NCBI RefSeq assembly: GCF_004124325.1
Contig: NZ_QBDT01000001.1
Location: forward strand, 3,782,001-3,846,000
DNA from: Streptomyces sp. L2
GTDB lineage: Bacteria; Actinomycetota; Actinomycetes; Streptomycetales; Streptomycetaceae
Direction: 5' to 3'
DNA length: 64,000 bases
The position numbers were made by a program, and so were the translations under genes. This document shows positions 46,925 to 56,991 of this stretch, in pieces; the stretch's first letter is position 1; the number at the start of each line of letters is the position of its first letter. The notes under the pieces are model-generated. The model saw only the letters and a program-made list of their open reading frames with translations. It was not told where the DNA came from and searched no databases.

Positions 46925-49153
46925 TCAGCCGTTCTTGATGCGGTTCGTCAGCTCCGTCACCTGGTTGTAGATCGAGCGCCGCTCGGCCATCAGCGCGCGG
47001 ATCTTGCGGTCGGCGTGCATGACGGTGGTGTGGTCACGGCCGCCGAACTGCGCGCCGATCTTCGGCAGCGACAGGTCCGTCAGCTCCCGGCACAGGTACA
47101 TCGCGATCTGCCGGGCGGTGACCAGCGCGCGCCCGCGCGAGGTGCCGCACAGGTCCTCCACGGTCAGCCCGAAGTAGTCGGCGGTGGCCCCCATGATGGC
47201 CGTCGCCGTGATCTCGGGCGCGCTGTCCTCGCCCCCGGGGATCAGGTCCTTCAGGACGATCTCCGTCAGGCCCAGGTCCACCGGCTGCCGGTTGAGAGAC
47301 GCGAACGCCGTCACCCGGATCAGCGCGCCCTCCAGCTCGCGGATGTTGCGCGAGATCCGGGAGGCGATGAACTCCAGCACCTCCGGCGGCGCGTTCAGCT
47401 GCTCCTGCACCGCCTTCTTGCGCAGGATCGCGATGCGCGTCTCCAGCTCGGGCGGCTGGACGTCGGTGATCAGGCCCCACTCGAAACGGTTCCGCAGCCG
47501 GTCCTCCAGGGTGACCAGCTGCTTGGGCGGCCGGTCGCTGGAGAGCACGATCTGCTTGTTGGCGTTGTGGAGCGTGTTGAACGTGTGGAAGAACTCCTCC
47601 TGCGTCGACTCCTTGTCCGCGAGGAACTGGATGTCGTCGACGAGCAGGATGTCCATCTCGCGGTAGCGCTTGCGGAAGCTGTCGCCCTTGCCGTCGCGGA
47701 TGGAGTTGATGAACTCGTTGGTGAACTCCTCCGAGCTGACGTACCGCACGCGCGTGCCCGGGTAGAGGCTGCGCGCGTAGTGCCCGATGGCGTGCAGCAG
47801 GTGCGTCTTGCCGAGGCCCGACTCGCCGTAGATGAAGAGCGGGTTGTACGCCTTGGCCGGCGCCTCGGCGACGGCCACCGCGGCCGCGTGCGCGAAGCGG
47901 TTGGAGGCGCCGATGACGAAGGTGTCGAAGAGGTACTTGGGGTTCAGCCGCGCGGTCGGCTCGCCAGGCCCGCTCGGCGACGCCGACTGGCCGCCGCGAG
48001 AAGCGGGCCCGGATCCGGCGCCGGCGCCGTGAACACCACGACCGCCGGGACCACTGGGACCTCCGGGGCCTCCGTGACTGTTGGGACCACCGTGGCCGGA
48101 GGGGCCGCTGTGACCGGCGTGGCCGCCGTTCGTTCCGGGCGACGGCAGTTCCGGCCGGCCCGGGCCGCCCCGGTGGACCGGCCCGTTCCCGCCCTGCTGT
48201 TCGGGCAGCTCGCGTCGGCCCTGGTCGCGGCCCTCGTAGTCCGACCGCGAGGGGTCGTACTCGGAGCGGGCGGCGTCGTAGTCCGAGCGCGGTCCGTCGT
48301 ACTCGGAACGCGGCGAGTCGGTGTATTCGGAGCGCGAGTCGCTGTAGTCCGAGCGCGGGCCGTCGTATTCGGAGCGCTGGCCGTCGTAGTCCGAGCCGGG
48401 GGCGTCGTAGGCCGCCCGCGGGCCACCGTCGTAGTCCGTGCGCGGCTTGTCGTAGTCCGGGCGCGGGCCGGGGTACTCGCCGCGCTTCTGGTCGTACGGC
48501 TGCTCGTAGGGGGGCCGCTCCGTCCCCTGCTGGCGGTAGTCCTGGGGCGGGGGCGTGCCGTAGCCGTCCTGCGCGGGCGAGGCGTAGGGGTCGCGCTCCG
48601 GGAAGCCGAGCCGCGGCTGCTGCCAGCCGTACTCGTCCTGTCCCGGCCGCGGCCAGGCGCCGGGCTCGGGGCGCTGGTACTCGGACGGGTAGGCGGGCCG
48701 GGCGGTGGGCAGCTGGTCGGCGCGGGGTCCGGTCTCGGCGCCCGGGAGCGCGTCGGCGCCCCGGTGCCGGCCGTAGCCCTCGTACGGCCCGGACGGCAGC
48801 TCGGGCTCCTCGTAGCGCGGCTGCTGCGCGGGGGGCGCGGGCGGCGTGGGCGCCGCGGAGGGGGCCGGCGGTTCGCCCGCGGAGTCGTCCACGGTGATCG
48901 CGATGCGGATCGGGCGGCCGCACTCACGGCTCAGGGTCTCGCTGACGACCGGTGCGAGACGGCCCTCCAGTACGCCCTTCGCGAACTCGTTCGGCACCGC
49001 GAGCAGGGCGGTGTCCGCGACCAGCGCGAGGGGCTGGCAGCGCCGGATCCAGTGCTCGTCCTTCCCTTCGACCCCCTGCCCGCGACCCTCGCCGAGGAGC
49101 TGCTCGAGTACTCGTGGCCACACTGCGGCAAGATCGGCAGGTACGTCAGCCAC
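46925..49153 (-). CDS. dnaA: Replication initiator DnaA with expanded domain II
   Basis: 742 residues from GTG 49153. Domain I (about residues 1-90) is normal. Domain II is about 315 residues: a Tyr/Asp/Arg repeat stretch (about residues 225-305) with a dozen RSDYDG/RSEYD-like units and a Gly/His/Pro-rich stretch (about 320-395). Domain III has GESGLGKT (about residues 441-448) and LVDDIQFL. The box-binding motif [12 protein letters not shown] is near the end. It opens oriC. DnaA boxes in its promoter suggest autoregulation. The length exceeds the 656 residues I recall for S. coelicolor. Confidence 0.97.
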   Translation of the reverse strand: MADVPADLAAVWPRVLEQLLGEGRGQGVEGKDEHWIRRCQPLALVADTALLAVPNEFAKGVLEGRLAPVVSETLSRECGRPIRIAITVDDSAGEPPAPSAAPTPPAPPAQQPRYEEPELPSGPYEGYGRHRGADALPGAETGPRADQLPTARPAYPSEYQRPEPGAWPRPGQDEYGWQQPRLGFPERDPYASPAQDGYGTPPPQDYRQQGTERPPYEQPYDQKRGEYPGPRPDYDKPRTDYDGGPRAAYDAPGSDYDGQRSEYDGPRSDYSDSRSEYTDSPRSEYDGPRSDYDAARSEYDPSRSDYEGRDQGRRELPEQQGGNGPVHRGGPGRPELPSPGTNGGHAGHSGPSGHGGPNSHGGPGGPSGPGGRGVHGAGAGSGPASRGGQSASPSGPGEPTARLNPKYLFDTFVIGASNRFAHAAAVAVAEAPAKAYNPLFIYGESGLGKTHLLHAIGHYARSLYPGTRVRYVSSEEFTNEFINSIRDGKGDSFRKRYREMDILLVDDIQFLADKESTQEEFFHTFNTLHNANKQIVLSSDRPPKQLVTLEDRLRNRFEWGLITDVQPPELETRIAILRKKAVQEQLNAPPEVLEFIASRISRNIRELEGALIRVTAFASLNRQPVDLGLTEIVLKDLIPGGEDSAPEITATAIMGATADYFGLTVEDLCGTSRGRALVTARQIAMYLCRELTDLSLPKIGAQFGGRDHTTVMHADRKIRALMAERRSIYNQVTELTNRIKNG

Positions 49154-49527
49154 AGGGCACGCTCTCTCACGGGTCCCACGAACGTGTGGTTCTGGGACTG
49201 GTCGGGATGTAAATCGGGGCGGTCGGGGATAAGGGAACGAATCAGAGTCCAGTCACGGTAGTCAGCCCGACGGGTACGGTTCAAGTTGTTGTCCCCAGGC
49301 TGTGGACAAGTGTCTCCCGGCCGCCGTCGGTTTGACCGGATGGCGTAGCCGCGCGTACCGTAACCAGGTCGAGTTGTCGATGGCTGCTGCCGCCTGCCTC
49401 CGATGGGCACAGATCGCTTCAGGTGATCGGGAAGCGGTGCACTCGGGCGTGATACGAGCTACTCGTGGGCGCACGGTGACAGCCAGGACGGCACCCCGCC
49501 ACTACCGATTTCTTCTGGAGCCCCCGA
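49154..49527. other. Divergent dnaA-rpmH intergenic region
   Basis: 374 bp that hold the promoters of the divergent dnaA and rpmH genes and the DnaA-box pair. No additional gene is supported; the ORFs overlapping it are not protein-like. Confidence 0.7.
49289..49309. promoter_or_regulatory. Pair of DnaA boxes upstream of dnaA
   Basis: TTGTCCCCA (49289-49297) and the perfect TGTGGACAA (49301-49309) stand 3 bp apart in the dnaA-rpmH gap, about 140-150 bp upstream of the dnaA start. In Streptomyces the dnaA promoter has such boxes and is repressed by DnaA. Confidence 0.85.
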
Positions 49528-49665
49528 GTGAGCAAGCGCACCTTCCAGCCGAACAACCGTCGTCGCGCGAAGACCCACGGCTTCCGGCTGCGTATGCGCA
49601 CCCGTGCCGGCCGCGCGATTCTCGCGTCTCGCCGTAGCAAGGGTCGCGCCCGTCTGTCCGCCTGA
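49528..49665 (+). CDS. rpmH: 50S ribosomal protein L34
   Basis: 45 residues from a GTG after TTCTGGAGC. The sequence is the characteristic basic L34, with [20 protein letters not shown] at its start and SKGRARLSA at its end. It binds 23S rRNA in the large subunit. The gene leads the rpmH-rnpA-yidD-yidC-khpB-rsmG operon, with rnpA 21 bp downstream. Confidence 0.98.
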   Translation: MSKRTFQPNNRRRAKTHGFRLRMRTRAGRAILASRRSKGRARLSA

Positions 49666-49686
49666 TCCCGATCAGGTCATGACGTC

Positions 49687-50058
49687 GTGCTGCCCACCGA
49701 GAACCGGCTGAGGCGGCGCGAGGACTTCGCGACCGCGGTACGACGAGGCCGCCGGGCAGGCCGCCCGCTCCTCGTCGTCCACCTTCGTAGCGGTGCCACG
49801 GACCCGCACGCGCCTGGGGAGAGCGCTCCTCCGACGCGTGCGGGTTTCGTCGTGAGCAAGGCAGTGGGTGGAGCGGTCGTGCGCAATCAAGTCAAGCGCA
49901 GACTTCGCCATCTGATGCGTGACCGAGTCGCCCTGTTCGCCCCCGGTAGCCTGGTAGTCGTACGAGCGCTGCCCGGAGCGGGTGACGCAGACCACGCACA
50001 GCTGGCCCGAGACCTGGACGCCGCCCTGGAGCGGCTGCTGGGAGGGGGCGCGCGATGA
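49687..50058 (+). CDS. rnpA: Ribonuclease P protein component
   Basis: 123 residues, GTG start. It has the family signature [20 protein letters not shown] (about residues 56-75), with the RNR-type basic motif [11 protein letters not shown]. The protein helps the catalytic RNA mature tRNA 5' ends. Its stop overlaps the yidD start by 4 bp. Confidence 0.96.
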   Translation: MLPTENRLRRREDFATAVRRGRRAGRPLLVVHLRSGATDPHAPGESAPPTRAGFVVSKAVGGAVVRNQVKRRLRHLMRDRVALFAPGSLVVVRALPGAGDADHAQLARDLDAALERLLGGGAR

Positions 50059-50420
50059 AGTACCCACTACTGGCCCTGATCAAGCTGTACCAGTGGACGA
50101 TCAGTCCGTTGCTGGGGCCGGTGTGCAAGTACTACCCGTCGTGCTCCCACTACGGCTACACGGCCATCGACCGGCATGGTGCGATCAAGGGAACGGCTCT
50201 GACCGCCTGGCGCATCCTCCGGTGCAATCCGTGGTCGCTGGGCGGGGTGGACCATGTTCCGCCGCGCAAGCGCCCGCGGTGGCACGAAATGCTGCGCAAC
50301 GCTTGGCGCGCACGCAAGGGCGGGCCCTCCGCCGCCGAACCGGCCCTTGGAGGCAAGCCGCACTCCGCGGTTCCTCCGAGCCCGGCCGCAGAGACCTCGT
50401 CCCATGCCCAAGGAGCATGA
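50055..50420 (+). CDS. yidD: Membrane protein insertion efficiency factor YidD
   Basis: 121 residues. The core is typical: a [10 protein letters not shown] segment, then [17 protein letters not shown] with the conserved Cys pair, and [14 protein letters not shown] (about residues 56-70). The C-terminal 45 residues are an Ala/Pro-rich extension. It acts with YidC at the inner membrane face and lies 3 bp upstream of yidC. Confidence 0.93.
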   Translation: MKYPLLALIKLYQWTISPLLGPVCKYYPSCSHYGYTAIDRHGAIKGTALTAWRILRCNPWSLGGVDHVPPRKRPRWHEMLRNAWRARKGGPSAAEPALGGKPHSAVPPSPAAETSSHAQGA

Positions 50421-50423
50421 TTA

Positions 50424-51719
50424 GTGGACACGATTGCCAGCCTCTTCAGCTTCATCACGACACCCGTTTCCTGGGTCATCGTCCAGTTCCACTCGGTGTA
50501 CGGCGCGATCTTCGGCCCTGACACCGGGTGGGCCTGGGGCCTGTCCATCGTGTCCCTGGTGATTCTGATCCGTATCTGCCTGGTCCCGCTCTTCGTGAAG
50601 CAGATCAAGGCGACCCGGGCCATGCAGACGCTGCAGCCCGAGATGAAGAAGATCCAGGAGCGCTACAAGAACGACAAGCAGCGCCAGTCCGAAGAGATGA
50701 TGAAGCTGTACAAGGAGTCGGGTACCAACCCGCTCTCCTCGTGCCTTCCCATCCTGGCGCAGTCGCCGTTCTTCTTCGCCCTGTACCACGTGCTCAACGG
50801 CATCGCGACGGGCAAGACGATCGGCGTCATCAACGACCCGCTGCTCGCCAGTGCCCGTAAGGCACACATCTTCGGCGCCCCGCTCGCGGCGAAGTTCATG
50901 GACAGCTCGGACAAGGTCGCGGCGCTCGGTGCCACGCTGACGGACGTCCGGGTCGTGACCGCGGTCATGATCGTCCTGATGTCGTTCTCGCAGTTCTACA
51001 CGCAGCGTCAGCTGATGACGAAGAACGTCGACACGACGGTGAAGACGCCGTTCATGCAGCAGCAGAAGATGCTGATGTACGTCTTCCCGGTCATGTTCGC
51101 CGTCTTCGGCATCAACTTCCCGGTCGGTGTCCTCGTCTACTGGCTGACCACCAACGTGTGGACCATGGGCCAGCAGATGTACGTCATCCACAACAACCCG
51201 ACCCCGGGTTCCAAGGCCCAGGCCGCCTACCTGGAGCGTCTCGGCAAGCACGTCTCGCAGCACGGCCGGACGCGCCGGCGCAGCGAGAAGGCGATCGTCA
51301 AGGCGATCGTCGCCAAGGGCCGCGAGCGCAACGAGTTCGAGCGCAAGTTCATCAACGGTCTCAGCAAGGCGGGCCTCGCGGCCCAGGCCGACGGCACCGT
51401 GGTGAAGAGCGAGGGCCAGACACTGGTGCAGTCCGAGGACGGCGGGACCACCGCCGCCGCGGCCACCGCGCGTCGCCAGCAGCCCAAGCGGCAGAGCAAG
51501 GCCCAGCGACAGTCCGGCAGTGCGAAGCAGGCGGGCGACAGCGCGCCGGCCACCACCTCGCTGGAGAAGTCCGACGAGCCGCAGGACGCCAAGCCCGCGG
51601 GTGCCAAGCCCGCCGCTGCCAAGCAGCCCCAGAAGCCCGCTTCCGGCGGCCGCAGCAAGGCCCAGTCCGGGCAGCGCAAGGGTGGCCCGCAGCGACCCAA
51701 GTCCCCGTCCAAGAAGTAA
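50424..51719 (+). CDS. yidC: Membrane protein insertase YidC
   Basis: 431 residues, GTG start. The five-helix Oxa1 core has a [20 protein letters not shown] segment (about residues 49-68) with the conserved hydrophilic groove Arg, [14 protein letters not shown] (about 110-125) and a C-terminal membrane segment near 215-240. The last 150 residues form a basic, Lys/Ala/Gln-rich tail that could bind ribosomes. It inserts membrane proteins alone or with Sec. Confidence 0.96.
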   Translation: MDTIASLFSFITTPVSWVIVQFHSVYGAIFGPDTGWAWGLSIVSLVILIRICLVPLFVKQIKATRAMQTLQPEMKKIQERYKNDKQRQSEEMMKLYKESGTNPLSSCLPILAQSPFFFALYHVLNGIATGKTIGVINDPLLASARKAHIFGAPLAAKFMDSSDKVAALGATLTDVRVVTAVMIVLMSFSQFYTQRQLMTKNVDTTVKTPFMQQQKMLMYVFPVMFAVFGINFPVGVLVYWLTTNVWTMGQQMYVIHNNPTPGSKAQAAYLERLGKHVSQHGRTRRRSEKAIVKAIVAKGRERNEFERKFINGLSKAGLAAQADGTVVKSEGQTLVQSEDGGTTAAAATARRQQPKRQSKAQRQSGSAKQAGDSAPATTSLEKSDEPQDAKPAGAKPAAAKQPQKPASGGRSKAQSGQRKGGPQRPKSPSKK

Positions 51720-51734
51720 GAAGGAGTCCATCCC

Positions 51735-52247
51735 GTGACGGAAGGCACCACCTCCGCCGCCGCCGAGGGCGCAGACACCCTGACCCGCCTGGAGCAGGAG
51801 GGCGAGATCGCGGCGGACTACCTGGAGGGTCTGCTGGACATCGCCGACCTCGACGGCGACATCGACATGGACGTCGAGGCGGACCGCGCCTCGGTGTCGA
51901 TCATCAGCGATGCCGGCGGCCGTGATCTGAACAAGCTGGTCGGCCGGGACGGCGAGGTGCTGGAGGCGCTGCAGGAGCTGACGCGTCTCGCGGTGCACCG
52001 GGAGACCGGGGACCGCAGTCGGCTGATGCTGGACATCGCCGGCTTCCGGGCGAAGAAGCGTGCCGAGCTGTCGGAGCTGGGCGCCAAGGCCGCCGCCGAG
52101 GTCAAGAGCAACGGGGAGCCGGTGCGGCTGAAGCCCATGACCCCGTTCGAGCGCAAGGTCGTGCACGACGCGGTCAAGGCCGCGGGACTGCGCAGCGAGT
52201 CCGAGGGCGAGGAGCCGCAGCGGTTCGTCGTCGTACTGCCCGCCTGA
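51735..52247 (+). CDS. khpB: Jag/KhpB RNA-binding protein
   Basis: 170 residues, GTG start. It has the KH domain with GRDGEVLEALQELTRLAVHR (about residues 70-90) and a C-terminal R3H-type segment with PFERKVVHDAVKAAG (about 137-151). There is no N-terminal Jag domain of the Firmicute type. KhpB binds RNA with KhpA in some bacteria. It is the fifth gene of the rpmH operon and is followed by a terminator. Confidence 0.9.
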   Translation: MTEGTTSAAAEGADTLTRLEQEGEIAADYLEGLLDIADLDGDIDMDVEADRASVSIISDAGGRDLNKLVGRDGEVLEALQELTRLAVHRETGDRSRLMLDIAGFRAKKRAELSELGAKAAAEVKSNGEPVRLKPMTPFERKVVHDAVKAAGLRSESEGEEPQRFVVVLPA

Positions 52248-52266
52248 GCCGTCTCCTCGTTCCACC

Positions 52267-52292
52267 GGCCCCGTCTGCCCGCAGACGGGGCC
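52267..52292 (+). terminator. Intrinsic terminator after khpB
   Basis: Perfect 12-bp inverted repeat GGCCCCGTCTGC / GCAGACGGGGCC with a 2-nt loop, followed by GAACTTTG. Confidence 0.8.
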
Positions 52293-52363
52293 GAACTTTG
52301 TCAGCCTGGTAGTTCTGGTGGTCGGTGCGCGGAGCGCCGGCGCGGTACGGAAGGACGGTCCCC

Positions 52364-53080
52364 GTGACGGAGGCAGCGGAGCTTCCCCCCGCCCCCGAGC
52401 AGGCGCGGGAGGTGTTTGGTGATCGCTACGCCGATGCGGTCCGCTACGCGGAGCTGCTGGCCGAGGCGGGTGTGCAGCGTGGGCTGATCGGCCCACGCGA
52501 GGTGCCCCGCCTGTGGGAGCGGCACCTGCTGAACTGCGCGGTGCTCTCGGAGGCGGTCCCCGAGGGGGTGACGGTCTGCGATGTGGGCTCGGGTGCCGGA
52601 CTGCCGGGCATTCCGCTGGCGCTGGTCCGCCGGGACCTGAACATCACGCTGCTGGAGCCGTTGCTGCGGCGCACCACGTTCCTCACCGAGGTGGTGGAGC
52701 TGCTGGGCCTGGACCACGTCACCGTGGTCCGGGGCCGCGCGGAAGAGGTGATGGGCAAGCTGCCGCCGGTGCACGTGGTGACGGCCCGTGCGGTTGCTCC
52801 GCTGGACCGCCTCGCCACCTGGGGCATTCCGCTGCTGCGGCCGTACGGCGAGATGCTCGCCCTCAAGGGCGACACCGCCGAGGAGGAGCTGAAGGCTTCC
52901 GCCACGGCGCTGAGCAAGCTGGGTGCCGTCTCGACGTCCATCCTGCATGTGGGCGAGGGGGTGGTGGATCCGCTCTCCACCGTCGTGCGGGTCGAGGTCG
53001 GGGAGAGTCCGGGCGGGGTGCGGTTCGCGGCCAAGCGAGCCAAGGCGGCCCGGACGGGCCGGGCACGCCGACGGCGTTGA
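52364..53080 (+). CDS. rsmG: 16S rRNA (guanine527-N7)-methyltransferase RsmG
   Basis: 238 residues from GTG 52364, preceded by GAAGGA. The SAM-binding DVGSGAGLPGIPLALVR (about residues 69-85) and LEPLLRRTTFL (about 92-102) are clear. It methylates G527 of 16S rRNA; loss of function in Streptomyces gives low-level streptomycin resistance. The C-terminus is Arg/Lys-rich. An upstream in-frame start at 52325 has no ribosome binding site. Confidence 0.95.
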   Translation: MTEAAELPPAPEQAREVFGDRYADAVRYAELLAEAGVQRGLIGPREVPRLWERHLLNCAVLSEAVPEGVTVCDVGSGAGLPGIPLALVRRDLNITLLEPLLRRTTFLTEVVELLGLDHVTVVRGRAEEVMGKLPPVHVVTARAVAPLDRLATWGIPLLRPYGEMLALKGDTAEEELKASATALSKLGAVSTSILHVGEGVVDPLSTVVRVEVGESPGGVRFAAKRAKAARTGRARRRR

Positions 53081-53240
53081 GAGGTTGAGGGCGTTGACGG
53101 CGCCGGTCCGGGTGGATCGGCTGGACGGATCCGTCCGGCTGTACTGATCCGTCCTGACGACGAGACGTACTCCACACAAGCTGCCAAACCTACGCGAGTC
53201 GGAGTGTCGCGGACATCCGGTCCCCGCCGCTGTGCATCGT

Positions 53241-53254
53241 GTTTCACGTGAAAC
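53241..53254. other. parS: parS site 1
   Basis: Perfect GTTTCACGTGAAAC in the rsmG-parA gap, where ParB loads onto the origin. It would be inside the coding sequence only if parA started at 53239. Confidence 0.95.
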
Positions 53255-53496
53255 GTCGCTCACTGCTGCACGGCATCATCAGTCGCGGCCGCGCCGCGGC
53301 CGAACCTCGCGACCGGAAACCTCTCGGCTCACTCGGAGAGGAGCCCGTTTCCCTGCATCCCCCGTCCCCCTCAGGGGGCACGGAGTTGTCCACAGAGGTG
53401 GATTTCTCCACAGAAGACCAGGCCTCACTGGTTCATGACCCCGAAGACATGGCAGGCTCTGTTCATTGCGAGCCTGAAGTCGAGGAGAGTGAATCC

Positions 53497-54522
53497 GTGC
53501 GGTCCGACGCCAACATCGCGGGACCGATGACCGATCCGGTCCCCGGTCCCCGTACCGAGTCGACGGGAGCGGATGTTTCACGTGAAACACCGCCCCCGAT
53601 GGACGACACTCCCATCGGCCGTGCCGCCCAGCTGGCGGTGGAGGCGCTGGGTAGAGCCGGAGAAGGCCTGCCGCGACCCGAGCAGACCCGTGTCGTCGTG
53701 GTGGCCAACCAGAAGGGCGGCGTGGGCAAGACGACAACCACCGTCAACCTTGCCGCCTCACTCGCGCTGCACGGTGGCCGGGTCCTGGTGATCGACCTCG
53801 ATCCACAGGGCAACGCCTCCACAGCACTGGGGATCGACCACCACGCCGAAGTTCCGTCCATCTACGACGTCCTGGTCGAGAGCAAGCCGCTGGCCGAGGT
53901 CGTCCAGCCCGTCTCGGACGTCGAAGGCCTCTTCTGTGCCCCCGCCACGATCGATCTCGCCGGTGCGGAGATCGAGTTGGTGTCTCTGGTGGCGCGGGAG
54001 AGCAGACTTCAGCGGGCGATCCAGGCCTACGAACAGCCGCTCGACTACATCCTCATCGACTGCCCGCCCTCGCTGGGCCTGCTGACGGTCAACGCCTTGG
54101 TCGCCGGTCGGGAGGTGCTCATTCCGATCCAGTGTGAGTACTACGCACTGGAGGGCCTGGGTCAACTGCTGCGCAACGTCGACCTGGTGCGGGGGCACCT
54201 CAACCCCGACCTGCATGTGTCGACCATCCTGCTCACCATGTACGACGGCCGGACGCGACTCGCGTCACAGGTCGCGGACGAGGTGCGCAACCACTTCGGT
54301 GACGAGGTGCTACGGACGAGCATTCCCCGCTCGGTCCGTATCTCCGAAGCACCGAGCTATGGGCAGACGGTGCTGACGTACGACCCCGGGTCGAGCGGCG
54401 CCCTCTCCTATCTTGAGGCGGCCCGAGAAATCGCGCTGAAGGGCATCGGCATCAGCTATGACGCCGGACAGGCCCATATCGGCGCCCAGAACGACCCGAA
54501 CATGGTGGAGGGGATCCAGTGA
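53497..54522 (+). CDS. parA: Chromosome-segregation ATPase ParA
   Basis: 341 residues from GTG 53497, chosen because GAGGAG stands 9 bp upstream. An ATG at 53449 and a GTG at 53239 are in-frame alternatives. After an acidic extension the Walker [24 protein letters not shown] and [15 protein letters not shown] motifs are intact. It moves ParB-bound origins during sporulation septation. A parS site is embedded near its N-terminus. Its stop overlaps the parB start by 4 bp. Confidence 0.95.
   Translation: MRSDANIAGPMTDPVPGPRTESTGADVSRETPPPMDDTPIGRAAQLAVEALGRAGEGLPRPEQTRVVVVANQKGGVGKTTTTVNLAASLALHGGRVLVIDLDPQGNASTALGIDHHAEVPSIYDVLVESKPLAEVVQPVSDVEGLFCAPATIDLAGAEIELVSLVARESRLQRAIQAYEQPLDYILIDCPPSLGLLTVNALVAGREVLIPIQCEYYALEGLGQLLRNVDLVRGHLNPDLHVSTILLTMYDGRTRLASQVADEVRNHFGDEVLRTSIPRSVRISEAPSYGQTVLTYDPGSSGALSYLEAAREIALKGIGISYDAGQAHIGAQNDPNMVEGIQ
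53575..53588. other. parS: parS site 2, inside parA
   Basis: Perfect GTTTCACGTGAAAC. In the parA frame it encodes Val-Ser-Arg-Glu-Thr, so the site is kept as a conserved peptide as well. Confidence 0.95.
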
Positions 54523-55613
54523 GCGAGCGACGGAGGGGACTGGGCCGTGGTCTCGGCGCACTGATCCCCGCTGCCCCGACCGAGAGGACGCCGACTCCGG
54601 CCACGACGGCGGGCACAGGGTCCACGTCCCCCGCGGCCGTCCCGGTGCTGACGGCCGACCGCGGGGTGGCCGCGGCCAAGGTGGCCACGCTGCCGCCTGT
54701 TCCACATGAAACCGAGGAGCCGTTGGCAGCTCCTCCAGCGGAGACGCCCGCACCTCCCGTGGGGGCGCACTTCGCCGAGCTGCCCCTCGACTCCATCACA
54801 CCGAACCCGCGCCAGCCGCGTGAGGTCTTCGACGAGGACGCGCTGCACGAGCTGATCACTTCCATCAAGGAAGTCGGCCTCCTCCAGCCCGTCGTGGTAC
54901 GGCAGCTGGGCCCCGCCCGCTATGAGCTGATCATGGGCGAGCGGCGGTGGCGTGCCTGCCGTGAGGCCGGCCTGGAGGCGATCCCGGCGATCGTCAGGGC
55001 GACCGAGGACGAGAAGCTCCTCCTGGACGCGCTGCTGGAGAACCTGCACCGCGCGCAGCTGAACCCCCTGGAGGAGGCGGCCGCCTACGACCAGCTGCTG
55101 AAGGACTTCAACTGCACGCACGACCAGTTGGCCGACCGGATCGGGCGGTCCCGCCCACAGGTCTCCAACACCCTGCGTCTGCTGAAGCTTTCGCCGACGG
55201 TTCAGCGCCGGGTGGCAGCCGGGGTGCTCTCCGCCGGCCATGCCCGGGCCCTGCTGTCCGTCGAGGACTCCGAGGAGCAGGACCGGCTCGCTCACCGCAT
55301 CGTGGCCGAGGGACTGTCCGTCCGGGCCGTCGAGGAGATCGTGACCCTGATGGGTTCCCGGCCTCAGTCGGCTCAGCGGGCGAAGGGGCCGCGCGCCGGC
55401 ACGCGGGTCTCCCCGGCACTGAGCGAGCTCGCGACGCGCCTGTCGGACCGCTTCGAGACCCGGGTGAAGGTTGACCTGGGCCAGAAGAAGGGCAAGATCA
55501 CTGTCGAGTTCGCGTCCATGGAAGACCTTGAGCGCATCCTCGGCACCCTCGCCCCGGGCGAGGGGCCGGTCCTGCAGAACGGTCCCCAGGACACTGCCGC
55601 GGACGAGACCTGA
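54519..55613 (+). CDS. parB: Chromosome-partitioning protein ParB
   Basis: 364 residues. The N-terminal CTPase/ParB box has [19 protein letters not shown] and [12 protein letters not shown] (about residues 147-158). The helix-turn-helix [20 protein letters not shown] (about 195-214) recognises parS. The first 80 residues are Pro/Ala-rich and variable. ParB clamps on parS and slides along DNA, organising the origin. A degenerate parS is inside the gene. Confidence 0.96.
   Translation: MSERRRGLGRGLGALIPAAPTERTPTPATTAGTGSTSPAAVPVLTADRGVAAAKVATLPPVPHETEEPLAAPPAETPAPPVGAHFAELPLDSITPNPRQPREVFDEDALHELITSIKEVGLLQPVVVRQLGPARYELIMGERRWRACREAGLEAIPAIVRATEDEKLLLDALLENLHRAQLNPLEEAAAYDQLLKDFNCTHDQLADRIGRSRPQVSNTLRLLKLSPTVQRRVAAGVLSAGHARALLSVEDSEEQDRLAHRIVAEGLSVRAVEEIVTLMGSRPQSAQRAKGPRAGTRVSPALSELATRLSDRFETRVKVDLGQKKGKITVEFASMEDLERILGTLAPGEGPVLQNGPQDTAADET
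54699..54712. other. parS: Degenerate parS-like site in parB
   Basis: GTTCCACATGAAAC differs from the consensus at two positions. ParB may bind it weakly. It could equally be chance. Confidence 0.45.
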
Positions 55614-55634
55614 CCCTCACGATCTGCTGCACGG

Positions 55635-55675
55635 GAGCGGGCGGTGTCCGGTGTCTACCGGAACACGGCCCGCTC
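55635..55675 (+). terminator. parAB terminator
   Basis: Long imperfect hairpin: GAGCGGGC / GCCCGCTC outer arms with an inner GTGTCCGGT / ACCGGAACAC stem, about 20 bp after the parB stop, followed by TTTGCTTTG. Confidence 0.8.
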
Positions 55676-55774
55676 TTTGCTTTGCGGCGGTATCGAGGGA
55701 ATCCCTCGGTGGATACGATGCGATCGGGTATGGCGCATCCACCGGACAGCATCTCTGAATGGGGAGACGGGGCC

Positions 55775-56032
55775 ATGCGATCGATGAGCCGCACCGGACT
55801 GGTGAGCGCGGGTCTGGGACTCGGAGCGGTCGGCGGGTTCGTCGGCAGCCTGCTCAGGGAACGGAGCGCTCTGACGGCCGCCCGCGACGCGGCGGGCGAA
55901 GGAAGCGAGGAACAGCCTTCATGGGGCGCCGGCTCGTACCGCTCACGCTGGACAACCTCCAGGACCTCCCCACACGATGCCGCTCGTGTGTCTTCTGGGA
56001 GCTGGACCCTGTCAGCGGTGAAGCCGCGGTAA
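55775..56032 (+). CDS. Small membrane-anchor ORF overlapping the acetyltransferase
   Basis: 85 residues from an ATG after GGGGAGACGGGG. Residues 8-26 form a convincing hydrophobic segment (LVSAGLGLGAVGGFVGSLL) followed by a charged helix. From 55921 it overlaps the GNAT gene in another frame and its codon use deteriorates, so only the first 50 residues look protein-like. It may be a real small membrane protein or a shadow of an upstream leader. Confidence 0.4.
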   Translation: MRSMSRTGLVSAGLGLGAVGGFVGSLLRERSALTAARDAAGEGSEEQPSWGAGSYRSRWTTSRTSPHDAARVSSGSWTLSAVKPR

Positions 56033-56538
56033 GAGCGGGCCGGTCCGCGACGGAGAAGGAGGCCTGGATCTCCGCCGTCCTCCTTGACTGGGGATCATGC
56101 GGCCGGGTGATCTACGTCGACGACGTGCCGGCCGGCTTCGTGCTCTACGCACCACCAGCCTATGTGCCGCGCTCCTCGGCGTTCCCCACCAGTCCCGTCT
56201 CTCCGGATGCCGTGCAGCTCATGACGGCGTTCGTCATGCCGGATTTCCAGGGGCAGGGGCTCGGACGTGTGATGGTCCAGGCCGTCGCCAAGGACCTGCT
56301 GCGCCGTGGGTTCCGGGCGATCGAGGCCTTCGGCGACGCCCGCTGGAAGGAGGCCGCCTGTCTGCTTCCAGCCGACCATCTCCTCGCGGTGGGCTTCAAG
56401 ACGGTTCGGCAGCACCCCACGCATCCCCGGCTACGGCTGGAGCTGCGGTCCACGCTGTCCTGGAAGGACGACGTGAACCTGGCGCTCGACCGACTGCTGG
56501 GGGCGGTTCAGAAGGAGCCGGCGCTGCGACCGTTGTGA
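55921..56538 (+). CDS. GNAT-family acetyltransferase
   Basis: 205 residues. The acetyl-CoA binding motif is clear: VMPDFQGQGLGRVMVQAVAKDL (about residues 102-123) with the Q-x-x-G-x-G loop. It also has two cysteines in CRSCVFWE near residue 20. It acetylates a small molecule or protein of unknown identity. The gene lies between parB and trxA in the Streptomyces order. The last 30 residues are basic. It converges on trxA across a shared terminator. Confidence 0.88.
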   Translation: MGRRLVPLTLDNLQDLPTRCRSCVFWELDPVSGEAAVRAGRSATEKEAWISAVLLDWGSCGRVIYVDDVPAGFVLYAPPAYVPRSSAFPTSPVSPDAVQLMTAFVMPDFQGQGLGRVMVQAVAKDLLRRGFRAIEAFGDARWKEAACLLPADHLLAVGFKTVRQHPTHPRLRLELRSTLSWKDDVNLALDRLLGAVQKEPALRPL

Positions 56539-56563
56539 TGCCGCGTGAGGGCTCCGGGCACAT

Positions 56564-56598
56564 GCGAAGGGGCCAACCCGCGGGGTTGGCCCCTTCGC
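56564..56598. terminator. Bidirectional terminator between the GNAT gene and trxA
   Basis: Perfect 16-bp inverted repeat GCGAAGGGGCCAACCC / GGGTTGGCCCCTTCGC with a 3-nt loop. It serves both convergent genes and directly abuts a parS site. Confidence 0.9.
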
Positions 56599-56612
56599 GT
56601 TTCACGTGAAAC
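56599..56612. other. parS: parS site 3, next to trxA
   Basis: Perfect GTTTCACGTGAAAC immediately after the terminator hairpin and 1 bp from the trxA stop codon. Confidence 0.95.
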
Positions 56613-56613
56613 G

Positions 56614-56946
56614 TCAGTCGGCGATGAACTCGTCGAGGTCGCGCACGATCGCGGCCTTCGGCTTGGCGCCGACGATGGTCTTCGCGACCTCGCCCCGCTG
56701 GTAGACGTTCAGCGTCGGGATGGACATGACGCCGTACTTGGCGGCCGTCTCCGGGTTCTCGTCGATGTTGAGCTTGACGATCTCGATCTTGTCGCCGTAC
56801 TCGGCGGCGATGGCCTCCAGCGACGGGGCGATCTGGCGGCACGGACCGCACCACGCGGCCCAGAAGTCGACCAGGACGGGCTTTTCGTTCTTGAGGACGT
56901 CCTGGTCGAAGGAGTCGTCAGTCACATTCTTGAGGGTGCCGGCCAC
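56614..56946 (-). CDS. trxA: Thioredoxin
   Basis: 110 residues. The active site WCGPCRQIAP is at about residues 31-40, in the full thioredoxin fold, and the cis-Pro loop MSIPTL lies near 74-79. It reduces protein disulfides with electrons from thioredoxin reductase. It lies 45 bp downstream of trxB, so both share the SigR promoter. There is no export signal. Confidence 0.97.
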   Translation of the reverse strand: MAGTLKNVTDDSFDQDVLKNEKPVLVDFWAAWCGPCRQIAPSLEAIAAEYGDKIEIVKLNIDENPETAAKYGVMSIPTLNVYQRGEVAKTIVGAKPKAAIVRDLDEFIAD

Positions 56947-56991
56947 GGCGGGCTCCTTAACTTGATCGTGCGGTGAGGCGGGAAGGGAGGG

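Noticed and set aside
46475-49261. A 928-residue plus-strand ORF opposite dnaA
   Set aside because: It is the antisense of dnaA, with Arg/Val-rich content and no motif; long antisense ORFs are normal in 72% GC DNA.
53239-53496. Longer ParA beginning at GTG 53239
   Set aside because: It would put parS site 1 inside the gene and add 86 residues of low complexity without a good ribosome binding site; GTG 53497 follows GAGGAG.
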